Of a stretch of 13,347 nt of DNA, positions 1 through 6,028 are shown one piece after another (position 1 is the first letter of the stretch; each line of letters opens with the position of its first letter). The notes below the pieces were generated by a model. It saw only the letters and a list, made by a program, of their open reading frames with translations, had not been told where the DNA came from and made no database searches. The stretch comes from Myxococcales bacterium (GTDB taxonomy: Bacteria; Myxococcota_C; UBA6777): positions 9,765 to 23,111 of the forward strand of contig JALTMC010000193.1 in assembly GCA_027005175.1 (NCBI GenBank), in the 5' to 3' direction. A program made the translations under genes and the position numbers.

Positions 1-261
1 GCAGAAATCAACCCCAAACAACACTATCTTGGCAACCGCCAGCGAAAGAAGGGGGTGATGGAAAAGTGTACATTCTGTATTCAACGCAGCCGAGAAGGAC
101 AGCTTCCCGCTTGTGCAGAAGCCTGTCCCACCGGAGCCAGGGTCTTTGGAAATCTCCTCGATCCCAAGAGTGAAATCCGATACGTCCTGGCCAACAAAAA
201 GGTCTTCCGACTCAAAGAAGACCTCGGAACCGAACCCAAGTTTTGGTACTTTATGGATTAA
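1..261 (+). CDS. 4Fe-4S ferredoxin-type electron-transfer subunit, C-terminal part
   Basis: The frame is open from base 1, so only the last 86 residues are inside the window. They carry a cysteine set of the DmsB/PsrB/TtrB/DsrO type: C23-x2-C26-x11-C38-x3-C42-P, which would ligate part of the [4Fe-4S] clusters. The tail ends in FWYFMD. In this family the subunit passes electrons between a catalytic subunit and a membrane NrfD-type subunit, and the NrfD gene follows 36 nt downstream, which agrees. The GTG/ATG codons at 55-60 lie inside the protein and are not its start. The catalytic partner is outside the window. mobB downstream argues for a molybdopterin enzyme, but a DsrO-like role in a DsrMKJOP-type complex without molybdenum cannot be excluded. 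Confidence is high for the family and low for the exact complex. Confidence 0.88.
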   Translation, partial: AEINPKQHYLGNRQRKKGVMEKCTFCIQRSREGQLPACAEACPTGARVFGNLLDPKSEIRYVLANKKVFRLKEDLGTEPKFWYFMD

Positions 262-263
262 AC

Positions 264-284
264 GTAGAACGCAGAACGCAGAAC
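264..284. repeat. Three tandem 7-nt repeats (G[T/C]AGAAC)
   Basis: Units lie at 264-270 (GTAGAAC), 271-277 and 278-284 (GCAGAAC twice). They fill most of the 36-nt gap between the FeS gene and the NrfD gene, just upstream of the latter's Shine-Dalgarno. A change in copy number would alter the spacing between two co-translated genes. Nothing else is seen in the gap. Confidence 0.75.
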
Positions 285-297
285 ATAGGCGAAAACC

Positions 298-1530
298 ATG
301 CTCGATCCTAGCAAACGAAATCTATTCACGTTTTTGCGTGACTTCTTGCGGTGGTCCATCACCGGAAGTGTGAAGTATCACTTGTGGATGGGAGTCCTTA
401 CCTTTTTTATGGCGATGGGTACCTATGCCTATGTCATTCAAGTGCGTGAAGGCTTAAGTGTCACAGGCATGAATGACTACGTAAGTTGGGGCCTCTATAT
501 CTCCAACTTTACTTTTCTTGTGGGGATTGCCGCTGCTGCTGTGATGCTTGTCTTGCCTGCTTATATCCTCAAAGATGTAGACTTTACCCGCGCCGTCTTA
601 ATCGGTGAAGGTCTCGCAGTCACCGCATTACTGATGTGCCTGGCGTTTGTCACTGTTGATATGGGGGGGCCCCATCGCCTGTGGCATATGATCCCCAAAC
701 TCGGCTACTTTAACTGGCCCCAGTCGATGCTCACCTGGGACGTGATTGTTCTCAATGGTTATCTCGCTCTGAACCTACTCGTTCCGTTTTATATCCTTTA
801 CAAACATTACAAAGGAAAATCACCGGACAAACGCAAGTATCTCCCGTTTGTGATCCTCTCGGTCTTCTGGGCGGTCAGTATCCATATGGTCACTGCATTT
901 CTGTACGCTGGCCTACCGAGCCGCCCCTACTGGAACAATGCATTGTTGGGACCTCGTTTTCTGGCCTCTGCTTTTGCAGGTGGACCGGCCTTGATGATCA
1001 TTATCCTCACCTTCATCGACACACAAACGCGATTCCGTATCGCCAAAAAAACCATCAATAAACTCGCTTTGATTGTTGCCATCGCTGCACAAATCAACCT
1101 GGTGATGCTTGGATCGGAGCTGTTCAAAGAGTTCTACTCCCCCACACACCACAGCATCAGCGCAACCTATTTGTTCTTTGGCCTCAAAGGACACAATACC
1201 CTGGTCCCTATTATCTGGACCTCCATCTTTCTCAATATCATCGCCACGCTGCTCTTTACCTTCCACAAAACAAGGCAAAACAGGACAATACTGTTGCTTG
1301 CAAGTCTTGTTTTGTTTGTCGCGATCTGGCTGGAAAAAGGGATGGGTCTGGTTGTTCCTGGATTTATCCCTTCCCCTCTCGGTGAAATTGTGGAATACTT
1401 CCCGAGCTGGGTAGAGATCGCTGTCACTGTGGGGATTTGGGCTTTGGGTTGTTTTGTCTTTACGCTACTCATCAAAGCCGCTCTCCGTATTGAACTCCAA
1501 TACGAAGAATACAAAGAACACAAGAAGTAG
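298..1530 (+). CDS. NrfD/PsrC/DsrP-family polytopic membrane subunit
   Basis: This is a 410-residue integral membrane protein with about ten hydrophobic helices, at roughly residues 27-47, 64-90, 98-120, 145-168, 182-204, 216-240, 254-274, 301-323, 329-347 and 370-393. NrfD-family subunits exchange electrons with menaquinone or ubiquinone in the inner membrane and dock an FeS subunit. The segments SWGLYISNFTFLVG (63-76), the GGPHRLWH region (123-130) and the WDVIVLNGYL region (147-156) are typical. Ten helices and the overall look resemble DsrP/HmcC-type members more than eight-helix PsrC. The ATG at 298 follows an AGGCG ribosome-binding site. It sits in one operon with the FeS gene before it and mobB after it. 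The substrate is not determined by this sequence, because the catalytic gene is missing. Confidence 0.9.
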   Translation: MLDPSKRNLFTFLRDFLRWSITGSVKYHLWMGVLTFFMAMGTYAYVIQVREGLSVTGMNDYVSWGLYISNFTFLVGIAAAAVMLVLPAYILKDVDFTRAVLIGEGLAVTALLMCLAFVTVDMGGPHRLWHMIPKLGYFNWPQSMLTWDVIVLNGYLALNLLVPFYILYKHYKGKSPDKRKYLPFVILSVFWAVSIHMVTAFLYAGLPSRPYWNNALLGPRFLASAFAGGPALMIIILTFIDTQTRFRIAKKTINKLALIVAIAAQINLVMLGSELFKEFYSPTHHSISATYLFFGLKGHNTLVPIIWTSIFLNIIATLLFTFHKTRQNRTILLLASLVLFVAIWLEKGMGLVVPGFIPSPLGEIVEYFPSWVEIAVTVGIWALGCFVFTLLIKAALRIELQYEEYKEHKK

Positions 1531-1540
1531 TGAGTCACTC

Positions 1541-2041
1541 GTGAAACGAATCCATATTGTCGGACGAAGAAATCATGGAAAAACAACACTGACAGTTGAG
1601 CTGGTTGAAGCGCTCTGTCAACGTGGATTCAAAGTCGGAACCCTCAAACACTCCTCCCATCAACACGAGTTAGACACTCCTGGAAAAGACTCGCATCGAC
1701 ACCGAGAAGCTGGCGGAGATCCCGCCACAATCATCACACCTCAAACTACAGGCGTCTACTTCAAAACCCCCCCTCCTCCACAAATCTATGACAAACTCGT
1801 CCCCCTCTATGCAGACTGTGACATTGTGCTTGTCGAGGGAAATATCGACGCAGAAGGTCCCAAGATCGAAGTGTGGCGAGCCGTACGCGGCACAGAGCTA
1901 CTCGCCCTCACACACGACGACATCACCGCCGTCATCACAGATGATCCACTCCACTCCCCCGTCAACATCCCCATTATACCAAGACAATCCGTCGATGAAA
2001 TGCTACAACATATCTGTCAAATCCTACAGATCAAACTTTAA
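1541..2041 (+). CDS. mobB: Molybdopterin-guanine dinucleotide biosynthesis adapter MobB
   Basis: MobB is a P-loop GTP-binding protein that assists MobA and the delivery of Mo-bis-MGD to DMSO-reductase-family enzymes in the cytoplasm. The 166-residue product has the Walker A motif GRRNHGKT at residues 8-15, then the family segments GTLKHSSHQHE and PGKDSHRHREAGG, and the Walker B-like IVLVEG. I chose the GTG at 1541 because similarity begins there, 10 nt after the NrfD stop. Longer in-frame starts would lie inside the NrfD gene. The ribosome-binding site is weak, which suggests translational coupling. Its place in this operon suggests the operon's enzyme needs a molybdenum guanine-dinucleotide cofactor. 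No terminator is visible in the 43 nt before the convergent hicB. Confidence 0.9.
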   Translation: MKRIHIVGRRNHGKTTLTVELVEALCQRGFKVGTLKHSSHQHELDTPGKDSHRHREAGGDPATIITPQTTGVYFKTPPPPQIYDKLVPLYADCDIVLVEGNIDAEGPKIEVWRAVRGTELLALTHDDITAVITDDPLHSPVNIPIIPRQSVDEMLQHICQILQIKL

Positions 2042-2084
2042 AAACTGTCGTGAAAACTTGTGTAACTATGTCTATCTTCTGAAC

Positions 2085-2435
2085 TTACGCTTGCAAACGC
2101 TTGGCGAGTGACACTCCCAACTTTAGATTGATGAGTTGGTTGAGAGAGATTCCTTCTTCTTTTGCTTCGGTGGTTAGCTCTTTGTGAAGGGATGTAGGCA
2201 TACGAAGCAAGACTCTTCCGCTAAACTCTGTCAGTCCCATTGGCTGAGGGATTGGATCTCCATGTTCTTCTAAGAGTTCTAGTGATGCTTCGACTACGAT
2301 TCGAGCCTCTTGAAGTGCTTCTTCAGGAGTATCTCCGTGTGCAGCTTCCAGAGAGAATTCCGCCACACCTGCTACAAAAACCTGATCCTCGTCTGACCAA
2401 GCAACTCGGTATGTATATTGTTCGGGCTTATACAT
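2085..2435 (-). CDS. hicB: HicB-family antitoxin with ribbon-helix-helix domain
   Basis: HicB antitoxins bind and neutralise HicA and repress their own promoter. The 116-residue product has an N-terminal HicB-like fold (about residues 5-60; YRVAWSDEDQVFVAGVAEF, then GDTPEEALQEA). A C-terminal DNA-binding segment follows at about 70-108 (SGRVLLRMPTSLHKEL, then EGISLNQLINLKLGVSLA), which is the RHH type. The ATG at 2435 follows the strong AGGAGAG ribosome-binding site, 13 nt after the hicA stop. The order toxin then antitoxin is usual for hicAB. The palindrome at 2697-2740 ahead of hicA is the obvious operator. Chromosomal hicAB pairs are often mobile; this one sits between a respiratory operon and a porin with no link to either. 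Confidence 0.87.
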   Translation of the reverse strand: MYKPEQYTYRVAWSDEDQVFVAGVAEFSLEAAHGDTPEEALQEARIVVEASLELLEEHGDPIPQPMGLTEFSGRVLLRMPTSLHKELTTEAKEEGISLNQLINLKLGVSLAKRLQA

Positions 2436-2448
2436 CGTTTCTCTCCTA

Positions 2449-2688
2449 TTATCCGTTAAGTAGTGTCAATGCTCGGATCACCTGTTTGACTTGATATCCC
2501 TTTGCATTGCTTCCATCAGGTTGGATGTTTACGACGGGCATCTCGCTCAGTCCTGTTCTAAAGATGTGATGGCTTCCTTTGATTCGAGGGGTCCCAAAGA
2601 ACTGTTCACAAATATACTTGAGGCGACGAAACCTTACCGTTTTAGCTCCTTCCAATTCCTCAATTGCTTCTTCTATGCTGATTGCCAT
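2449..2688 (-). CDS. hicA: HicA-family mRNA interferase toxin
   Basis: HicA toxins are small dsRBD-fold ribonucleases that cleave mRNA and depend on one histidine. The 79-residue product shows the family pattern RLKYICEQFFGTPRIKGSHH, with the catalytic histidine expected in G38-S-H40-H41. It continues with VVNIQPDG (52-59), then AKGYQVKQVIRAL (62-74). I chose the ATG at 2688 because it has an AGAGG ribosome-binding site and gives the normal HicA length. A longer in-frame ATG at 2868 would add 60 residues, but that stretch runs through the operator palindrome and a row of hairpins, has no family similarity and is probably not translated. It is transcribed with hicB from the promoter at 2728-2756. 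Confidence 0.83.
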   Translation of the reverse strand: MAISIEEAIEELEGAKTVRFRRLKYICEQFFGTPRIKGSHHIFRTGLSEMPVVNIQPDGSNAKGYQVKQVIRALTLLNG

Positions 2689-2696
2689 GTTTTCCT

Positions 2697-2740
2697 CTGT
2701 GAGTATAGTGATACTATATTCAGTATCACCATACTCACAG
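2697..2740. promoter_or_regulatory. Inverted repeat, likely HicB operator
   Basis: Arms of 19 bp (2697-2715 and 2722-2740) surround a 6-nt centre, with only one non-Watson-Crick position. The element ends 8 nt before the hicA ATG and covers the likely -10 box. An RHH antitoxin such as HicB binds palindromes of this type, so autorepression of hicAB is the natural reading. In RNA the same sequence would fold into a hairpin next to the hicA ribosome-binding site. Confidence 0.75.
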
Positions 2741-2756
2741 GGAAGAGTTATTTCAA
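2728..2756 (-). promoter_or_regulatory. Putative sigma-70 promoter of hicAB
   Basis: On the - strand TTGAAA (2756-2751) and TATGGT (2733-2728) are separated by exactly 17 nt. The -10 box lies in the distal arm of the palindrome, so a bound repressor would occlude it. It is placed by sequence match only. Confidence 0.55.
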
Positions 2757-2786
2757 GTTCTAAACTAGATTTCTCAGACTTGATGA

Positions 2787-2859
2787 GGGCGAAAAGCCCA
2801 ACCTTTTTATCGTGGGGATGAAACTCCCACTCTGAGGGGAAAAACCCGACTGAAGTCGG
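2787..2859. repeat. Cluster of three short hairpins, repeat element also seen at the right edge
   Basis: Three stems follow one another: GGGC-GAAAA-GCCC (2787-2799), GTGGG...CCCAC (2812-2830) and CCGAC-TGAA-GTCGG (2846-2859). The middle stem and its flank CCCACTCTGAGG (2826-2837) recur at 13277-13301, where GTGGG and the same 12-mer again form a hairpin. This looks like a dispersed multi-hairpin repeat, perhaps a MITE or an end of an IS200/IS605-like element. That identity is inference. It lies upstream of the hicAB promoter. Confidence 0.55.
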
Positions 2860-2935
2860 CTCAGCCATTTGGTTTGTTTCGAGAGGTAAGTCGTTATGAG
2901 TGTTATTTCGGGCAATTCCTTCTCCTTCAGAGCCG

Positions 2936-3045
2936 GGGTTCTAGCTTGGTGAACTCATAACAAAAGAATACAGACCACCTGTCGCAGCAAATGCTGTTAA
3001 TACTTTAGGGTTCTAGCTCGGTGAACTCATGACAAAAGAATACAG
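2936..3045. repeat. Pair of 38-nt direct repeats, 72 nt apart
   Basis: Copies at 2936-2973 and 3008-3045 begin GGGTTCTAGCT, contain GGTGAACTCAT and end AAAAGAATACAG. They differ at two positions only (T/C and A/G). They fill the region between the 3' end of the porin gene and the hairpin cluster upstream of hicA. No ORF or terminator is seen here. Their function is unknown. Confidence 0.8.
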
Positions 3046-3080
3046 GGGTAAAAAAGGAGGGGGAGCGGAGAGAGGTTGAA

Positions 3081-4403
3081 TTAAAATCTGGCATTCATTT
3101 GAAGGAATCCCCAGAACTCTGGTTGATCTCCTTTTCCGAGGGATTCTTGGGCTCCTTTGAAGGGAACAAATGTACTAAATCCAGCCAAGAGAGAGAGGTG
3201 ACCTTTGAACACGACATATTTGGCAATAAGATCAAATTCTAGGCCAAGGCTACTATCGAGGTCTTTCCCACCAATGGTCTTGCGAGGAGACATCAACTGG
3301 AAGTAGTGAGCAAACAAGATAAGAGCCATCTTCTTGGCGGGTGAGAGCTTGAAGCTACCACCGACATCCATCAAGCCGCCGTTCTTCGTATGAGCGGGGA
3401 GGTTCAGGAAAAAGTCCATAAAGCCATAGAATTTGTGGTTGGTTGCAAAGAGAGTATTGAAGGTTCCTATCTTCTTATCCGTTGCGTCACTGTCGCCCGA
3501 AAGGAACTCTCCCCATAGCTTGAATGTGGGCTTTGTTGCCATGTTGATGGTATACGCTGCCGAGATCGCAGCCATCCAGGCAAAGATGTCCTGCTTTGCA
3601 ACGCCTTCTCCCACACTGCCAAACTGTGCATAAAATTCGGCGGTGTACTTGAAGCCGGAGAGAGCACCTTGAATAAAGGTCCCTGCGGTCCCTCGGACTT
3701 GCTTGGTCGCGCCGTTGGCGTCTAGGACAAAGAGAAGTGAGGGGCGGAACGCTTTAAACTTTCGCAAACGAAACCAAAGACCTGTCATATGGTTGCCGCC
3801 GTCGATATCTATTTTGCCACCTTTGAGCATGGCATAGAAAGCATGCAACTGGAAAGCCTTCGGTTCATATTTGAGTTGAAATCCATCAAAGGAGCGAGCT
3901 TGTAGCGTCCAACCGACATTTCCAATCAGACGATGATTATCATAGATCATCTCCATCCGACCTGCCTTAAGTTTTAAAGCATCAACAATTTTAATCTCGG
4001 CCCAACCCTGATGAAGGTCAAAATTATCTGCGGAATAGTCCCCAAGAGTATTGGTTTCCGTACCCCAAAGACGCACATCCTGTACTTGCAAAAAGAGCTT
4101 CACTCTGTTGAACAGAAGCGCTCCTGCTGCAAGTCTGGCACGATGCCCGATATAAAGCTGATCTTTGGGCACACCGATATTTGTGGTCTTATCGTAATTT
4201 CTAAAATCTTTGCCCTGGAAAAACTCCGAACGTATGAGATACTGTCCCGAAAACCAAACCTTCGCTTTTCCTTTCCACAAATCCCAGCGTGCCACATGAC
4301 CCGGCTTCGCTATCGCAGATGTTGGTAACAACAAAGCCACCATCGCAATAACCAAAAACCACTTTACCTTGGAACTCCAACGTTTATGCTCGGTACTCAT
4401 CAT
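3081..4403 (-). CDS. AlgE-like (alginate-export family) outer-membrane beta-barrel porin
   Basis: The 440-residue protein begins with a signal peptide: basic start, hydrophobic core WFLVIAMVALLLP, likely cleavage after AIA at about residue 32. The rest is an amphipathic beta pattern ending in the aromatic C-terminus QMNARF, typical of outer-membrane barrels. The segments RARLAAGALLFNRVKLFLQV, VQDVRLWGTE, LKAGRMEMIYDNHRLIGNVG and QARSFDGFQL match the alginate-export domain family, whose members often pass substrates other than alginate. The start is the ATG pair at 4403/4400 after GAGGAG; the ATG at 4421 lies upstream of that ribosome-binding site. A long palindrome sits 33 nt upstream of the start. 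No sugar genes are nearby, so the substrate is open. Confidence 0.82.
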   Translation of the reverse strand: MMSTEHKRWSSKVKWFLVIAMVALLLPTSAIAKPGHVARWDLWKGKAKVWFSGQYLIRSEFFQGKDFRNYDKTTNIGVPKDQLYIGHRARLAAGALLFNRVKLFLQVQDVRLWGTETNTLGDYSADNFDLHQGWAEIKIVDALKLKAGRMEMIYDNHRLIGNVGWTLQARSFDGFQLKYEPKAFQLHAFYAMLKGGKIDIDGGNHMTGLWFRLRKFKAFRPSLLFVLDANGATKQVRGTAGTFIQGALSGFKYTAEFYAQFGSVGEGVAKQDIFAWMAAISAAYTINMATKPTFKLWGEFLSGDSDATDKKIGTFNTLFATNHKFYGFMDFFLNLPAHTKNGGLMDVGGSFKLSPAKKMALILFAHYFQLMSPRKTIGGKDLDSSLGLEFDLIAKYVVFKGHLSLLAGFSTFVPFKGAQESLGKGDQPEFWGFLQMNARF

Positions 4404-4436
4404 TCGTCTCCTCAACAACACAGGTCACTACATTTT

Positions 4437-4500
4437 CCGACAGCCTGATATTCAGTTCTATCGACTTCAGAGTCTATAGAACTGCATATCGGACTGTCAG
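4437..4500. promoter_or_regulatory. 64-nt near-perfect palindrome upstream of the porin
   Basis: The axis lies at 4468/4469. Counting the 30-nt arms around the loop TCAG (4467-4470), 25 positions pair by Watson-Crick and one by wobble. The outer parts read CCGACAG...CTGTCAG and the inner parts CAGTTCTAT...ATAGAACTG. It is not followed by a T-run on either strand, so it is not a standard terminator. It ends 33 nt before the porin start, where it could act as a mRNA leader hairpin, a multi-site operator or a small inserted palindrome. Confidence 0.8.
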
Positions 4501-4519
4501 GTATAGATCAAGGTCTAAT

Positions 4520-4533
4520 TTGAGACAGATCAA
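4520..4533. promoter_or_regulatory. FNR/CRP-type box, one mismatch
   Basis: TTGAG-ACAG-ATCAA on the + strand (TTGAT-CTGT-CTCAA on -) matches the FNR consensus TTGAT-N4-ATCAA at 9 of 10 positions. It lies about 115 nt upstream of the porin start. No convincing -10 box at the class II distance was found, so this is a candidate site only. Confidence 0.35.
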
Positions 4534-4626
4534 TAGTGGACAATAGTGTAATGAATTTAGGTTACGAGAAAGAGGGGGAGTGATGAGAGGGGGGAGCAAC
4601 AGTGTCAGAAGTGTCAAGACAGCGTT

Positions 4627-4671
4627 CCACGATTGTCATTTCCACGATTGTCATTTCTACGATTGTCATTC
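4627..4671. repeat. Three tandem 15-nt repeats
   Basis: Units CCACGATTGTCATTT at 4627-4641 and 4642-4656, and a variant at 4657-4671. They lie in the 366-nt non-coding stretch between porin and moaA. Fifteen is a multiple of three, so they give a false open frame (repeating STIVI). I do not call that a gene: it is short and has no convincing homology. Confidence 0.85.
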
Positions 4672-4680
4672 TGGGGTGTT

Positions 4681-4768
4681 GGGATGGAGGAGAGAGCAAG
4701 GTGATGCTCTCTCCAGGTAAAGCGTTTTGCAGTTTCATCTCATTCGGGAGGTTCGGGATGGAGGAGAG
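4681..4768. repeat. 10-bp-stem hairpin and 14-nt direct repeats downstream of moaA
   Basis: GGAGAGAGCA (4689-4698) and TGCTCTCTCC (4705-4714) form a perfect 10-bp stem with a 6-nt loop, 56 nt beyond the moaA stop. A 14-mer, GGGATGGAGGAGAG, occurs at 4681-4694 and again at 4755-4768. The stem is not followed by a T-run on the - strand, so a factor-independent terminator is doubtful. RNA 3'-end stabilisation is possible. Confidence 0.6.
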
Positions 4769-4769
4769 C

Positions 4770-5756
4770 TCAACCGCCGATCAGAGACATGGAGCGATCG
4801 GGGTAAACATAGTCAGGCATATTGATGCGGTGGCCTGATTCTTTGCGAAAAACGGCTTCGCGAATAAAGTTCATGACCTCCTCATCGCTGGCACCTTGTC
4901 GCATAAGAGAGAGTACATCGTGTTCATTGTCGGAGAACAAGCAGGTACGTAGTTTGCCGTCAGCGGTTAAGCGAACCCGGCTGCATTGGCCACAAAATGA
5001 CGCGGTGACGGAGGCGATGATACCGATTTCACCTTTGCCATCAGCGTAACGATATTTGTTGGCGGTCTCGCTACTGTAGCTGCGCTCGACAGACTTCAGA
5101 GGTCCCAATTCCTCCAGTGCTTCTATGATTTCGGCCTGTGAAACGACTCGTTCACGGTTCCATTGTTTGTCTTCATCAAGAGGCATAAACTCGATGAAAC
5201 GGACGATATGACCTGTTTCACGTGCAAACTTTCCAAAAGCAACGATCTCATCGTCGTTGACACCTCGAATCACAACCACATTAATTTTGAGTGGAGCGAA
5301 CCCTGCTTTGGCTGCGGTATCGATCCCTTCCAAGACTCGATCGAGGGAGTCACTGCGTGTAATTTCTGCAAAGCGTTCAGGGCGCAAGGAGTCGAGGCTA
5401 ATGGTCAGTCGATCCAGCCCTGCTTCTTTGAGCTTATGAGCCTTGGACGGAAGGAGGTGAGCGTTGGTGGTCATCGCAAGATCTTGAAGACCTGGGATTT
5501 GAGCGATCTCTGTGACCAACAGGTCGATCTCACGTCGCAACAAAGGCTCACCGCCGGTGAGGCGGATCTTTTCGACTCCAAACTCGACGACAAAGATTTG
5601 GGACAGACGTATGATCTCTTCATAGGACATAATACCGGAGCGGTAATGTTGTCCAAAGGCGTCAACGGGTTTGCAATAAAAGCATCGGTAATTACACCGG
5701 TCAGTGACAGAGATCCGTAAATCTTTCACTTGTCGTCCATATTGATCCGCAAGCAT
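4770..5756 (-). CDS. moaA: GTP 3',8-cyclase MoaA (molybdenum cofactor biosynthesis)
   Basis: MoaA is a radical-SAM enzyme that converts GTP to the cyclised precursor used by MoaC to make cyclic pyranopterin monophosphate, the first step of molybdopterin synthesis. The 328-residue product has the N-terminal cluster motif C21-x3-C25-x2-C28, the SAM motif TGGEP, the C-terminal cluster motif C255-x2-C258-x13-C272 and the essential terminal Gly-Gly. Length is normal for the family. I chose the ATG at 5756: it follows AAGGAAGG at good spacing and leads at once into YGRQVKDLRISVTDRCN. A longer in-frame start at 5861 would read into the palindromic element at 5796-5954. The gene is on the same strand as mogA, the barrel genes and the porin. 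Confidence 0.96.
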   Translation of the reverse strand: MLADQYGRQVKDLRISVTDRCNYRCFYCKPVDAFGQHYRSGIMSYEEIIRLSQIFVVEFGVEKIRLTGGEPLLRREIDLLVTEIAQIPGLQDLAMTTNAHLLPSKAHKLKEAGLDRLTISLDSLRPERFAEITRSDSLDRVLEGIDTAAKAGFAPLKINVVVIRGVNDDEIVAFGKFARETGHIVRFIEFMPLDEDKQWNRERVVSQAEIIEALEELGPLKSVERSYSSETANKYRYADGKGEIGIIASVTASFCGQCSRVRLTADGKLRTCLFSDNEHDVLSLMRQGASDEEVMNFIREAVFRKESGHRINMPDYVYPDRSMSLIGG

Positions 5757-5795
5757 ATCCCAACCTTCCTTTTGTTTTGTGCTGTACTTTGCTGA

Positions 5796-5954
5796 GGGGC
5801 CGTCCAAAAATAACCTATACCGTTTGCATCTCCGCTTCGTCCACCCTGGCTTGTGTTCCACCTCCTCGGAATAGCAAGCTATTCTCTCGTTGGAGAGCCT
5901 TGCCGGGGTGGCGAATCGAAGCGCAAATCAACGACTTTCTTTCTGGACGGACCC
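5796..5954. repeat. MITE-like imperfect palindrome of about 159 nt
   Basis: The ends are inverted (GGGGCCGTCC at 5796-5805; GGACGGACCC at 5945-5954, 9 of 10 matching), and the centre is GAATAGC-AA-GCTATTC at about 5869-5884. Between them matching blocks appear on both sides: TTTGC, GCTTCG and CCACCC[T/C]GGC. It holds no gene and lies between the TPR gene and moaA, 39 nt upstream of the moaA ATG. The structure is that of a small non-autonomous inverted-repeat element or a long RNA hairpin. I see no clear target-site duplication. Confidence 0.65.
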
Positions 5955-6028
5955 TGAAGGCTTTTAATGGCCTATTAATCCTACGTTTAGGGCCAAAGCG
6001 GCATCTTTGTCAAGGGCACCCGATGAGG

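Noticed and set aside
913-1278. 121-residue - strand ORF inside the NrfD gene
   Set aside because: It is a shadow of a well-supported membrane protein gene and has no family features.
2787-2805. Factor-independent terminator (GGGC stem then TTTTT)
   Set aside because: The stem is only 4 bp and the T-run is offset by four bases. No + strand gene ends just before it.
2689-2868. 60-residue N-terminal extension of hicA
   Set aside because: It is translated from a palindrome and hairpin cluster, has no family similarity, and a better ribosome-binding site precedes the ATG at 2688.
4602-4838. 78-residue + strand ORF
   Set aside because: It is composed of 15-nt repeats and overlaps the 3' end of moaA; it looks like a repeat artefact.
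5757-5861. 35-residue N-terminal extension of MoaA
   Set aside because: It runs into the palindromic element; the ATG at 5756 has a good ribosome-binding site and gives the usual length.
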